A program made the position numbers and the translations under genes. From assembly GCF_049537155.1 (NCBI RefSeq), contig NZ_JBMVQZ010000002.1, positions 248,001-312,000 on the forward strand: DNA of 64,000 nt, in the 5' to 3' direction. The notes below the pieces were generated by a model. That model saw nothing but the letters and a program-made list of their open reading frames with translations, searched no databases and had not been told where the DNA came from. Source of the DNA: Limisphaera sp049537155. Lineage in GTDB: Bacteria; Verrucomicrobiota; Verrucomicrobiia; Limisphaerales; Limisphaeraceae. Positions 17,513-25,811 of the stretch are shown in pieces. Every line of letters begins with the position of its first letter. The first letter of the stretch is position 1.

Positions 17513-18583
17513 ATGTCGGAGATGAAGAAGGTGCGAGTGGCGGTGGTGGGTGCCTCGGGCTATTCGGGCGAGGAGCTGGTCCGGCTGCTGTTGGCGCATC
17601 CCGGGGTGGAGCTGGTGGCGGTGACGTCCCGGCAGTATGCAGGCCGGACGGTGGGAGAGGTGTTCCCGCGGTTTGCGCACTGGCCGGCTGCGCGGGAGCT
17701 GGCGTTTCGGGAACCGGATGCGGCCGCGCTGGCGCGGGAGGCGGAGGTGGTGTTTCTGGCGTTGCCGCACGGCGTGGCGGCGGAGTATGTGCGGCCGTTG
17801 CTGGAAGCGGGCCGGGTGGTGATTGACCTGAGCGCGGATTTCCGGCTGCGGGATCCGGCGGTGTACGAGGCGTTCTACGGGCACCAACATCCGGCGCCGG
17901 AGTTGTTGTCGCAGGCGGTGTACGGGCTGCCGGAGCTGTATCGGGAAGCCATCCGGCAGGCCCGGTTGATCGCCTCGCCCGGGTGTTATCCGACGAGCAT
18001 CCTGTTGCCGCTGGTGCCGTTGTTGCGCGAGGGATTGGTTGAGCCGGATGGGATTGTGGTGAATTCGCTCAGCGGGGTGAGCGGGGCGGGCCGGAAGGCG
18101 GAGTTGGACTATCTGTTTTGCGAGTGCGCGGAGAGCCTGCGTGCGTACGGGGTGCCGAAGCACCGGCACCTGTCGGAGATCGAGCAGGAACTTTCCGTGG
18201 CGGCGGGCCGGCAGGTGCTGATCCGGTTCACGCCGCATCTGGTGCCGGTGCGGCGCGGGATCCTGACGACGATCGTGGTGCGGCCGACCTTGCCGGTGAC
18301 CACCGCCGGGGAGGTGTTTCAACTGACGGGTCGGATCGAGGCCTGTTACCGGGCGGCTTACGGGCGGGAGCCGTTCGTCCGGTTGTTGGATGACCGGCAG
18401 TTGCCGGACACCAAGAACGTGGTGGGGACCAACGTGTGCGAGATGGCCTGGCGGCTGGACGTGCGCACGGGTCAGTTGGTGATCGTGAGTGCGGAGGACA
18501 ATTTGCTGAAGGGCGCCAGCGGGCAGGCGGTACAGTCGCTGAACCTGGTGTGCGGTTTTCCGGAGACGACCGGCTTGTTGTGA
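17513..18583 (+). CDS. argC: N-acetyl-gamma-glutamyl-phosphate reductase
   Basis: A 356-residue NADPH-dependent reductase that converts N-acetylglutamyl 5-phosphate to its semialdehyde in arginine synthesis. The N-terminal Rossmann motif is VAVVGASGYSGEELVRLL. The catalytic Cys is in SPGCYPTSILLPL (about residue 157). GLPELYRE, HRHLSEIEQEL and FTPHLVPVRRGIL are characteristic of the family. ATG 17513 (MSEMKKVRVAVVG) is used; ATG 17522 and ATG 17444 are also in frame. The stop overlaps the GTG start of the next gene (GTGA), so the two are probably translationally coupled. No other arginine genes lie in the window. Confidence 0.95.
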   Translation: MSEMKKVRVAVVGASGYSGEELVRLLLAHPGVELVAVTSRQYAGRTVGEVFPRFAHWPAARELAFREPDAAALAREAEVVFLALPHGVAAEYVRPLLEAGRVVIDLSADFRLRDPAVYEAFYGHQHPAPELLSQAVYGLPELYREAIRQARLIASPGCYPTSILLPLVPLLREGLVEPDGIVVNSLSGVSGAGRKAELDYLFCECAESLRAYGVPKHRHLSEIEQELSVAAGRQVLIRFTPHLVPVRRGILTTIVVRPTLPVTTAGEVFQLTGRIEACYRAAYGREPFVRLLDDRQLPDTKNVVGTNVCEMAWRLDVRTGQLVIVSAEDNLLKGASGQAVQSLNLVCGFPETTGLL

Positions 18584-19383
18584 GCGGGCTGCCACGGTGG
18601 GATCCGGCCGATTATGCGGCCCATTCGTCGGTGCAGGAGGCGTGGGGCCGGGAACTGGGGATCCGATTGGGACTGCGCGGGGCGGAACGGATCCTGGACG
18701 TCGGGTGTGGAGATGGCCGGTTGACCGCCTGGCTGGCCGGGCTGGTGCCGCAGGGGTGTGTGCTGGGGGTGGACGCGGCGCCGGAAATGATCGCCCATGC
18801 GCGGCGGGCGTTTCCCGAGTCCCGGCATCCCCGGCTGCGATTCGAGGTTTGTCCGGCCGGGCAGATCGGTTCGTTGGGGCCGTTCGACGTGGTCTTTTGC
18901 AATGCCACCCTGCACTGGATCGAGGACCCGGCCGGGTTTTTTCGGGCGGCGGCGGGATGTCTGCGACCCGGTGGGCGGCTGGCGGTGTTCGGGAACGCCC
19001 GTGGGAACGCCGCCGAGGTGATGGGGGCGGTGTTGCGTGTGGTGCGGCGGCGGCCCTGGCGGACGTGGTTTCGGGACTTGCCGCGCGTCTGGCGGCTTTG
19101 CCGTTTGGAGGAGTACGGTGCGTGGCTGGTGGCTGCCGGTTTCGAGGTGGTGCACCTGGCGGAGGTGGACCGGTGCGAGCGGTTTGCCGGGGTGGAGGCG
19201 TTTGCCGGGTGGATTCGGACCACCTGGTTGCCCTACACGCAGCGGGTGCCGGAGGCGTGGCGGGCCGGTTTTGTGGCGGCGGTGGTGGAGGAGTATCTGG
19301 CCCGGAGGCCGGCGGAACCGGACGGATCGGTGACCGTGGGCATGCGGCGGCTGGAGCTGGAAGCGGTGCGGGTCCGGGCGTGA
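18580..19383 (+). CDS. class I SAM-dependent methyltransferase
   Basis: A 267-residue methyltransferase with a canonical class I fold. The SAM-binding motif I is ILDVGCGDGRLTAWLA, an acidic residue follows in VLGVDAAPEMIAHAR, and motif IV is FCNATLHWIED. The general layout resembles trans-aconitate 2-methyltransferase and BioC-like enzymes acting on small molecules or acyl groups. The substrate is unknown. The start is the GTG at 18580, which overlaps the argC stop by four bases; an ATG further upstream in frame would lie deep inside argC. Coupling to argC does not by itself imply a role in arginine synthesis. It is convergent with the sugar operon, with four bases between the stop codons. 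Confidence 0.8.
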   Translation: MSGLPRWDPADYAAHSSVQEAWGRELGIRLGLRGAERILDVGCGDGRLTAWLAGLVPQGCVLGVDAAPEMIAHARRAFPESRHPRLRFEVCPAGQIGSLGPFDVVFCNATLHWIEDPAGFFRAAAGCLRPGGRLAVFGNARGNAAEVMGAVLRVVRRRPWRTWFRDLPRVWRLCRLEEYGAWLVAAGFEVVHLAEVDRCERFAGVEAFAGWIRTTWLPYTQRVPEAWRAGFVAAVVEEYLARRPAEPDGSVTVGMRRLELEAVRVRA

Positions 19384-19387
19384 AGGA

Positions 19388-20299
19388 CTAGTGCGAGGCG
19401 GTCCGGCCGGAGAGCGAGGCCAGCAGCCGTTGCAGACCCTCCCGCAGGTCCACCGCGGGTGACCAGCCCAGTTGGCGCAGCCGTGTGGCATCGGCGACCA
19501 CAGGGTGAAACGGGTCCGGTTGGGGCGGGTCCTGATAGCGGACGAGGTCGGGTCGGCCGACGAGATCGGCGGCGGTGCGGGCGATGTGGCCGACGGTGAC
19601 GCCGGTGCCGGTGCCCCAGTTGACGGCGCCCTGCAAGCGATGTTCGAGGGTCAGAAGGATGGCGCGGGCCAGGTCTTCGATGAAGATGTAGTCTTTCAGG
19701 GCGTGGGGGCTCTTGACGGTGACGGGCTGGCCCTGAAGCAACTGCCGGAGGAGATGGGAGCAGAACCGGGCCGGGTGTTCACCAGGTCCATAGGGATAGA
19801 ACACGCGGCCCCAAGTGAAGGTCCAGCCCTCCTGCAGGGCACGGCTTTGGAGGGCGCGTCGGAGGGCGTCTTTCGCCCGGGCGTAGGGGGTGTCTGGTGC
19901 AACAGGTGTGGCGTCCTCGGCGAGGGGTTGGCCGGTGATTTGGTATTCGATGCAGGTGCCCACGCCGGCGAGGTGTCGGATCCCGCGCTGGAGCAGGCCG
20001 TCCACGAAGGTGAGGCTTTCCCGCACGAGACGGTCGTTTTCCGGGGAGTGCAGGTAGACGCCCGGCGTGGCGATCCACGCCGCGTGCAGGCAGGTGTCGG
20101 GTTGGAAGGCTTCGAGGGCCGGCCAGGGGGGCTCGGCCAGGGAGCCCTCCAGCCAGAGGAGACGATCCGAGGGTGGCAGGTCGGGCGGCACGGGCCGGCC
20201 CGGGCGTTTCAAGCCGGCGACCGTGTGACCCCGTGCGAGTGCGGTACGGACGCAGGCGGATCCGATGAAACCGTTGGCACCCGTGACGAGGAGCCTCAT
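19388..20299 (-). CDS. NAD-dependent epimerase/dehydratase, probable sugar 4-ketoreductase
   Basis: A 303-residue extended short-chain dehydrogenase. The NAD(P)-binding site is VTGANGFIGSACV at the very N-terminus. The catalytic region reads GTCIEYQ followed by TPYARAKDALRRAL, giving the YxxxK pair. It is the last gene of the rfbF-rfbG-methyltransferase-epimerase operon and overlaps the 3,5-epimerase gene by ATGA. By analogy with dTDP- and CDP-deoxysugar pathways, the last step would be reduction of the 4-keto group, so a 4-ketoreductase is the most sensible inference. A 4-epimerase or dehydratase acting on the same sugar cannot be excluded. The reaction has to be tested biochemically. Confidence 0.8.
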   Translation of the reverse strand: MRLLVTGANGFIGSACVRTALARGHTVAGLKRPGRPVPPDLPPSDRLLWLEGSLAEPPWPALEAFQPDTCLHAAWIATPGVYLHSPENDRLVRESLTFVDGLLQRGIRHLAGVGTCIEYQITGQPLAEDATPVAPDTPYARAKDALRRALQSRALQEGWTFTWGRVFYPYGPGEHPARFCSHLLRQLLQGQPVTVKSPHALKDYIFIEDLARAILLTLEHRLQGAVNWGTGTGVTVGHIARTAADLVGRPDLVRYQDPPQPDPFHPVVADATRLRQLGWSPAVDLREGLQRLLASLSGRTASH

Positions 20300-20832
20300 G
20301 GGAGTTCGGACAGCAGGGGCAGTTGGCGATCGCGTTCGGAGAGGATGGGGTCCGGCAGGGGCCACGGGATGGCCAGTTGGGGATCGTTCCATCGCACGCC
20401 CCGGGCGAGCTCGGGGTGATAAAACTCCGACATGTGATAGAACACTTCGGAGTTGTCCTGCAGACACTGGAATCCGTGGGCGATCCCGCCGGGGACGTAA
20501 AGCATGCGGCGGTTTTGCCCGGTGAGTTCGAAGGCCTCCCACTGTCCGAAGGTGGGGGAGTCCCTGCGCAGATCGACCAGGACATCCCAGATGGCGCCCA
20601 CGGCGCAGCGGATGAGTTTGATTTCCGGTTTGGGCTCGGCTTGGTAATGGAGCCCGCGGATGGTACCGCGGCGGCGGGTGAGGGTGAGGTTGCACTGGGG
20701 CCAGCGGATGTTGAGGCCGTGCTGCTGGAATTCGTGCTCACAGAACGTCCGGGCCAGAAAACCGCGTTCGTCCTCACGCAGTTCGAGGTCAATGATCCAG
20801 ACACCGGGCAGGCGTGCGGGTTGGAACTTCAT
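20296..20832 (-). CDS. NDP-4-keto-6-deoxysugar 3,5-epimerase, RmlC family
   Basis: A 178-residue cupin-fold epimerase that inverts C3 and/or C5 of a 4-keto-6-deoxy sugar nucleotide. The family signatures are ERGFLARTF, RRGTIRGLHYQ with the catalytic His, and VPGGIAHGFQCLQD, with a Tyr in EVFYHMSEFYHPE. The length is typical of RmlC. The natural RmlC substrate is dTDP-linked, but this gene sits in an operon whose first two genes make CDP-4-keto-6-deoxyglucose, so a CDP-linked substrate is inferred. It starts four bases after the methyltransferase stop and overlaps the next gene by ATGA. Confidence 0.88.
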   Translation of the reverse strand: MKFQPARLPGVWIIDLELREDERGFLARTFCEHEFQQHGLNIRWPQCNLTLTRRRGTIRGLHYQAEPKPEIKLIRCAVGAIWDVLVDLRRDSPTFGQWEAFELTGQNRRMLYVPGGIAHGFQCLQDNSEVFYHMSEFYHPELARGVRWNDPQLAIPWPLPDPILSERDRQLPLLSELP

Positions 20833-20836
20833 GGGT

Positions 20837-22057
20837 TCAGACGATGCGCACTTCGGGGATGGGCAGGATGAACCGGCCACCGGCCCTGCGATAGGCCTCC
20901 TGTTGGGCAAGGATCTCGTCGGCGAAGTTCCATGCGAGCAGGAGGGTGTAATCGGGCCGTTCCTGCAGGAGCGCTTCGGGCGGGCGGATGGGCAGGTGCA
21001 CGCCGGGCATGAGGCGGCCCTGTTTGTAGGGGCTGCGATCGGCGACGAAATCGAGGAGGTCGGTGCCGATGCCGTAGTAGTTGAGGAGGGTGCTGCCCTT
21101 GGCGGCGGCGCCGTAGGCGGCCAGCCGGTGGCCGCGTTGTTTCAAGGTGCGGAGGAGCCGGACCAGCTCCTCCCGCAGGCGCGTGACGCGCTCGGCGAAT
21201 CCGCGGTACCAGTCCAGGGATCGGACGCCCTGCTGTTCCTCCCGGGCCAGCAGTGCGGCGACGGATTCCCGGACCGGATGTTCGCCGCGCCGGCCGGCGA
21301 ACAATCGGAGGGACCCACCATGGATGGGGATGCGTTCGACGTGGAAGATTTCCAGCCCGTGCCGTTCGAACAGGGGCAGCAGCGGGGTGAGGGTGAAATA
21401 GAAGACGTGTTCGTGATAGATGGTGTCGAACTCGGTGTGTTCGAGGAAGTCCACGCCGTAGGGGAACTCGAGGATGAGGCGGCCGTGTGGCCGCAGGACG
21501 GCGGCCAGGCCGGCCACGAAGTCGTTGGTGTCGGGCGCGTGAGCGAACACGTTGTTGCCCAGCACGAGGTCGGCGCTGCGGCCTTCGGCGGCCAGTTGGC
21601 GGGCCAGGTCGAGGCCGAAGAATGCCTCGAGGGTCTCGATGCCTTTCTGGCGGGCGACCCGGGCAATGTTGGCGGCCGGTTCGATGCCCAGGCAGGGGAT
21701 GCGTGCGGCGACGAAGTTCTGGAGCAGGTAACCGTCGTTGCTGGCGATTTCGATCACGAAACTCCGGGGGCCGAGGTTGAACTCGGCGATGTAGCGTTCC
21801 ACGGCCAGGCGGGCATGCCTGAGCATGGCATCGGAGAAGGACGAAAAGTAGAGGTACTCGGAGAAGAGGGTGACGGGCGGGACCAGTTCGGTGATCTGCA
21901 TCAGCCAACAGCCGGGGCAGACGGCCAGGCAGAGTGGGAACCGTGGTTCGGGTTTTCCGAGGTCTTCGGGCCGCGGCAGGTTGTTGGCCAGCGGCTGAAG
22001 GCCGAGGTCGAGAATGGGTAGGAGGTCCGGATGTCCGCAAGAACGACAGCTGCTCAT
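20837..22057 (-). CDS. sugar C-methyltransferase with N-terminal zinc site
   Basis: A 406-residue methyltransferase of the three-part family that adds a methyl branch to C3 of 4-keto deoxysugars (the TylC3/NovU-like group). The N-terminal zinc-binding domain has CRSCGH and CPGCW. The central SAM-binding domain has EIASNDGYLLQNF and VLGNNVFAHAPD. The C-terminal domain, which resembles a cofactor fold, has AAYGAAAKGSTLLNYYGI. That domain order is diagnostic. ATG 22057 overlaps the rfbG stop by four bases. Within this operon the likely substrate is CDP-4-keto-6-deoxyglucose or a derivative, giving a branched sugar. Position of methylation is inferred from the family. Confidence 0.88.
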   Translation of the reverse strand: MSSCRSCGHPDLLPILDLGLQPLANNLPRPEDLGKPEPRFPLCLAVCPGCWLMQITELVPPVTLFSEYLYFSSFSDAMLRHARLAVERYIAEFNLGPRSFVIEIASNDGYLLQNFVAARIPCLGIEPAANIARVARQKGIETLEAFFGLDLARQLAAEGRSADLVLGNNVFAHAPDTNDFVAGLAAVLRPHGRLILEFPYGVDFLEHTEFDTIYHEHVFYFTLTPLLPLFERHGLEIFHVERIPIHGGSLRLFAGRRGEHPVRESVAALLAREEQQGVRSLDWYRGFAERVTRLREELVRLLRTLKQRGHRLAAYGAAAKGSTLLNYYGIGTDLLDFVADRSPYKQGRLMPGVHLPIRPPEALLQERPDYTLLLAWNFADEILAQQEAYRRAGGRFILPIPEVRIV

Positions 22058-23184
22058 GACGGTTGGGCGGGTCGGGCCCAGGCGACCTGGCGGTGCCGGG
22101 CATCGGCTTCGTAGGCGGCGATTTGATCGAGGCAGAAGGAGACCATGTCCTTGTGGCCGAGGACGTGCCGGTGCCGGTACCAGGTGGCTGTTTCGCGGAC
22201 GGCACGTTCGAAATCCCAGACCGGGCGCCATCCGAGGAGTGCGGCGGCTTTTTCGATGGCCAGGGCGAGGAGCGTGGCTTCGTGAGGGGCGCGCGGGTCG
22301 GACACGTCTTCCCAACGGCCGGGCCAGTAGTGGAGGAAGGTCTCGACGAGGACCCGGACGGGCTGTTGCGCGGCGGGGTCGGGTCCAAAGTTGAACGGGC
22401 CCCGGAGGGGCGAGTTTTTCGGCTGGCCGGCCACGCACGCGGCCAGCCAGAGGTATCCGCTGAGGCATTCCAGCACGTGTTGCCAGGGGCGCACGGCATG
22501 GGGACGGCGCACGCGGACGGGCCGGCCGGCCAACAGGGCGCGCACGCAGTCGGGGACGATGCGGTCCTCGGCATAGTCGCCGCCGCCGATGACGTTGCCG
22601 GCGCGAGCGGTGACCACGGGGCCCAGGGTGGGGTGGGGCCGGAAGAAGGAGCGGTCCCACGCCTGGGCGACCAGTTCGGCCGCGGCTTTGCTCATGGAGT
22701 AGACGTCATGCCCGCCGAGGGGATCGTTTTCACGGTAGGCATAGACCCACTCGCGGTTTTCGTAGCATTTGTCGCTGGTGACCACGACGGTGACACAGGG
22801 ATGTTCGGTGGTGCGGAGGGCGTCCAGCAGATGGGCGGTTCCGAGGGCGTTGGTTTGGAACGTTTCGACGGGCTCGGCGTAGGAGCGCCGGACGAGTGCC
22901 TGGGCGGCGAGGTGGAAGATGACGTCCGGGCGGATCCGGTGGATGGCGGCGGCGACCGCCTCCCGGTCGCGCACGTCTGCGAGGGTTTGGCTGGCAAAGA
23001 GGTTGGCTGGAAGGAGCTCGTGCAGGGAAGGCTGCGTGGGCGCAGGCAGGCTGAAGCCGTGGATTTCGGCGCCGAGACGGTGGAGCCACAGCGAGAGCCA
23101 TGCGCCCTTGAAACCGGTGTGGCCGGTGACCAGCACCCGGCGTCCGGTGTAGAATCCGCCAAAGATGGAGGAGGGGGCATTCAC
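22054..23184 (-). CDS. rfbG: CDP-glucose 4,6-dehydratase
   Basis: A 376-residue extended short-chain dehydrogenase that converts CDP-glucose to CDP-4-keto-6-deoxyglucose. VTGHTGFKGAWLSLWL is the characteristic NAD-binding start of RfbG and differs from the dTDP enzyme. The catalytic region is VVTSDKCYENREWVYAY, then YSMSKAAAELV with the YxxxK pair. AGNVIGGGDYAEDRIVPD and RPWQHVLECLSGYL also match RfbG. The start is taken as GTG 23184, which overlaps the rfbF stop (GTGA); the frame extends further upstream but only through rfbF. It works directly after RfbF. No rfbH-like 3-dehydrase is nearby, so the path probably does not lead to a 3,6-dideoxy sugar. Confidence 0.94.
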   Translation of the reverse strand: MNAPSSIFGGFYTGRRVLVTGHTGFKGAWLSLWLHRLGAEIHGFSLPAPTQPSLHELLPANLFASQTLADVRDREAVAAAIHRIRPDVIFHLAAQALVRRSYAEPVETFQTNALGTAHLLDALRTTEHPCVTVVVTSDKCYENREWVYAYRENDPLGGHDVYSMSKAAAELVAQAWDRSFFRPHPTLGPVVTARAGNVIGGGDYAEDRIVPDCVRALLAGRPVRVRRPHAVRPWQHVLECLSGYLWLAACVAGQPKNSPLRGPFNFGPDPAAQQPVRVLVETFLHYWPGRWEDVSDPRAPHEATLLALAIEKAAALLGWRPVWDFERAVRETATWYRHRHVLGHKDMVSFCLDQIAAYEADARHRQVAWARPAQPS

Positions 23185-23960
23185 TGCTTCCAGACCTTCC
23201 AAGGCGCCTGACCCGAGTTCCACATCTGGGTCAGCATCTGCTGTTCGCGGTAGGTGTCCATGCACTGCCAGAAGCCGTCATGCCGCCAGGCGGCCAACTG
23301 GCCTTCGGCGGCCAGCCGCTGGAGCGGTTCGCGTTCCAGGACGCAGTCGTCGCCGGTCAGGTAGCGTTCGATGCGGCGGTCCATGACGAAGAAGCCGCCG
23401 TTGATGTAGGCGTCCAGTTTTTCGGGTTTTTCGTTGAAGGCGACCACGCGATCCCCCTGCAGCTCCAGGTCGCCGAACCGGCCGGTGGGATGGACGGCGG
23501 TGACGGTGACGATTTTTTTCTGTCGTCTGTGGAAGGCGATGGAGGCGTTGATGTCGCTGTTGGTGAGTCCGTCGCCGTAGGTGCAGAGGAAGGTGTCGTC
23601 GTCGATGAAGCGGAGGGCGCGTTTGAGCCGGCCGCCCGTCTGGGTGTGGAGCCCGGTGTCGACGAGGGTGACGATCCAATCCTCCTCGGGATGTTGGTTG
23701 TGGTACTTGATGCGCGGGCGCGGTCCGAGCCGCAGGGTGACGTCGCTGGTGAACCACTGGTAGTTGCGGAAGTACTCCTTGATGATTTCGCCCTTGTAAC
23801 CGAGGCAGAGGATGAACTCCTTGTGCCCGTAGTGGGCGTAAATCTTCATGATGTGCCAGAGGATCGGCCGGTCGCCGATCGGCACCATGGGCTTGGGCCG
23901 GAATTCGGTCTCCTCCCTCAATCGTGTGCCCAACCCGCCGCAGAAGATCACCACTTTCAT
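23181..23960 (-). CDS. rfbF: glucose-1-phosphate cytidylyltransferase
   Basis: A 259-residue nucleotidyltransferase that makes CDP-glucose from CTP and glucose 1-phosphate. The nucleotide-binding start is VVIFCGGLGTRLREETE, then RPKPMVPIGDRPILWHIMKIY. LCTYGDGLTNSDI holds the metal-binding Asp region, and GFWQCMDTYREQQML is a conserved C-terminal signature of RfbF. The length equals that of characterised RfbF. It is the first gene of a five-gene leftward operon whose members overlap or nearly touch. ATG 23960 is the family start. A likely promoter lies at 24015-24043, back to back with the flippase-like gene. Confidence 0.95.
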   Translation of the reverse strand: MKVVIFCGGLGTRLREETEFRPKPMVPIGDRPILWHIMKIYAHYGHKEFILCLGYKGEIIKEYFRNYQWFTSDVTLRLGPRPRIKYHNQHPEEDWIVTLVDTGLHTQTGGRLKRALRFIDDDTFLCTYGDGLTNSDINASIAFHRRQKKIVTVTAVHPTGRFGDLELQGDRVVAFNEKPEKLDAYINGGFFVMDRRIERYLTGDDCVLEREPLQRLAAEGQLAAWRHDGFWQCMDTYREQQMLTQMWNSGQAPWKVWKQ

Positions 23961-24014
23961 GCGTCGTTGTTTTTCCCGGGCCCCGGAGAGCCGGCCGGGG
24001 CCGTTCGCCCTGTT

Positions 24015-24043
24015 TGAATACGCGGCCGGCGGCGGGGAAACAA
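24015..24043 (-). promoter_or_regulatory. candidate promoter of the CDP-sugar operon
   Basis: On the minus strand, TTGTTT (24043-24038) and TATTCA (24020-24015) are 17 bases apart, leaving a leader of about 50 bases before the rfbF ATG. Confidence 0.5.
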
Positions 24044-24145
24044 CCTTCGATTCCGGTCCGGCGGGCCCGCAGGGGGAGCGGGGCCGGGCCGGGTGACCGG
24101 GTGGGCGGGTCGATTGCGCCGGCAACGGGCGGCTTGACCCGCGGA

Positions 24146-25615
24146 GTGCGGATCCTTCCACTGGCCGCCGTGGGCAGGGCTTGTAGTGATGCGGCCTGCC
24201 GGCCGGGCGCGGCGCCGTGGGTTCGCTGGGCACGGCGCTTGTGGGGCTCGGCCGTGGTTTGGTCGTGGGTGATGAACGGGCTGCGGTTGACGGCCGGTGT
24301 GGTGGTGTTGCCGCTGCTGGTCAGTCGCCTGCCCACGCCGGATTTCCACACCTACTTCGTTTTCCTCAGTTTGTCCTCGCTGGTGCCGATCCTGGATCTG
24401 GGGTTTTCGACGAGCATCGGCCGGGCGGTGAGCTACGCCATGGGAGGCGCCCGGGAGTTGCGGCCGCAGGGGTACGTGCCGGAGCCCGGGGCGGCCGGGC
24501 CCAATCGCGAGCTCCTGTGGCGGCTGTTGCACACCACGCGGGCGTTGTACCGGCTGCTGACCCTGGCGGCGCTGGTTTTCCTGGGGGCACTGGGCACGTG
24601 GGCGGTGTCGCGCGCCGTGGTGCAGACGAGTCAACCGGCGGTGACCTGGCTGGCCTGGGGACTGACCCTGTTGTCCATCCTGTGGGAGATCTACACGGGG
24701 TGGTGGAACGTGTTTTTGCGGGGGATGGACCGGGTGCTGAGCAGCACCCGGCAGATCACCCTGGCGCAGGTGATCAAGATCCTGCTCAGCTGCGGCTTGC
24801 TGCTGGCCGGAGGGGGATTGTTGAGCGTGCCGTTGGCGGGGCTGGTGGGATCCCTCGTCCAGCGGGCACTGGCGAGGCGGGAGGTGCTGGCCACCTTGGG
24901 ACCCGAACCCGGCGCGGCGGACCCCGTGACGGTCCGGCGCTTGATTGCGACCCTCTGGCCGAACAGCTGGCGCGTCGGGTTGCAGTTGTTCAGCTTTTAC
25001 CTGGCGGGCCAGGCCAACACGCTCATCTGCCTGCCGGCTTTGGGATTGGAAGCCAGCGGCCGCTACGGGTTTACCCTTCAGTTGCTGACCATCTGCTCGG
25101 GCATGGCGCAGGTATGGACGTCGGTGAAATGGCCGTATCTGGGGCAGTTGCGGATCCGGCAGGACCTGGAAGGGATGCGGCGTGTGGTCTGGCCGCGGAT
25201 CTGGCTGCAGTACCTGACCTACGCGGGGTTGGCGGCGGCGGTGATGGTCGTCGTGCCCTGGCTGCTGGAGCGTTGGCACCCGGACAAGCAGCTGTTGCCC
25301 ATGCCGTGGTTGGGGCTGCTGGCTCTCCATGGCTTCCTGGAAATGAACTACATCTTCTGGGGCACGCTCATCAGCACGGAGAATCGGACACCCTTCACCT
25401 GGCCGATCATTGCGTCGAACCTGTTGAGTTTCGCCCTTGTGCTTGCGTTGCTGCGGTTCAGTTCGCTGGGGTTGGGCGCGCTGGTGCTGGCGCCTCTTGT
25501 GGTTCACGGGGCTTACAATCACTGGAAATGGCCGCGGGAGGGCGCGCGCAGTCTGGGTACCACCTACTGGCGCTTCCTGATGGGGGGTCCCCGGTCCGGT
25601 CAGGTGACTCGCTGA
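24146..25615 (+). CDS. flippase-like polytopic membrane protein (Wzx/MATE-like)
   Basis: A membrane protein of about 489 residues with 10-12 hydrophobic segments. It resembles polysaccharide-unit flippases of the Wzx/MurJ/MATE fold, which move lipid-linked sugar units across the inner membrane. The first helix is NGLRLTAGVVVLPLLVSRLP, followed by FLSLSSLVPILDLGFSTSIGRAVSYAMG, a common pattern in this group. The start is uncertain: GTG 24146 gives a short basic head, while GTG 24254 or ATG 24272 would begin at the first helix. It is divergent from the CDP-sugar operon, so it may export a glycan unit containing that sugar. Sequence divergence prevents a firmer family assignment. Confidence 0.68.
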   Translation: MRILPLAAVGRACSDAACRPGAAPWVRWARRLWGSAVVWSWVMNGLRLTAGVVVLPLLVSRLPTPDFHTYFVFLSLSSLVPILDLGFSTSIGRAVSYAMGGARELRPQGYVPEPGAAGPNRELLWRLLHTTRALYRLLTLAALVFLGALGTWAVSRAVVQTSQPAVTWLAWGLTLLSILWEIYTGWWNVFLRGMDRVLSSTRQITLAQVIKILLSCGLLLAGGGLLSVPLAGLVGSLVQRALARREVLATLGPEPGAADPVTVRRLIATLWPNSWRVGLQLFSFYLAGQANTLICLPALGLEASGRYGFTLQLLTICSGMAQVWTSVKWPYLGQLRIRQDLEGMRRVVWPRIWLQYLTYAGLAAAVMVVVPWLLERWHPDKQLLPMPWLGLLALHGFLEMNYIFWGTLISTENRTPFTWPIIASNLLSFALVLALLRFSSLGLGALVLAPLVVHGAYNHWKWPREGARSLGTTYWRFLMGGPRSGQVTR

Positions 25616-25657
25616 AGGCCGGCGGAAGGGCGCGGGCCGGGCACCCGACAAACTTTG

Positions 25658-25680
25658 GTCGTTGTTTGGCAAAAAACGAC
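25658..25680. promoter_or_regulatory. imperfect inverted repeat before nifJ
   Basis: Ten-base arms (25658-25667 and 25671-25680) pair with one mismatch around a GGC centre. The site lies 131 bases before the nifJ ATG and just after the flippase-like gene. No T-run follows, so an operator is as likely as a weak terminator. Confidence 0.35.
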
Positions 25681-25811
25681 TGGCCACCGGCCGGTCCGGG
25701 GGTAGGGTAGGGCAGGATGACAGGTCGGGCGGATGCCGTGCGCAGGTGCGGCGCCCGCGCACGGGTCCCGGGGTGTCGGTTTGGAGTGCGGCTTTTTTCG
25801 GGGAACGAAGC

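Noticed and set aside
14888..18595. A single 1235-codon minus frame covering the PilC-family gene and the region upstream
   Set aside because: Only the last 405 residues match a family. The remainder is antisense to argC and the Sel1 gene. The real start is ATG 16105.
20296..23960. Synthesis of a 3,6-dideoxyhexose such as abequose or paratose
   Set aside because: That route needs an RfbH-type 3-dehydrase. None is present near the cluster.
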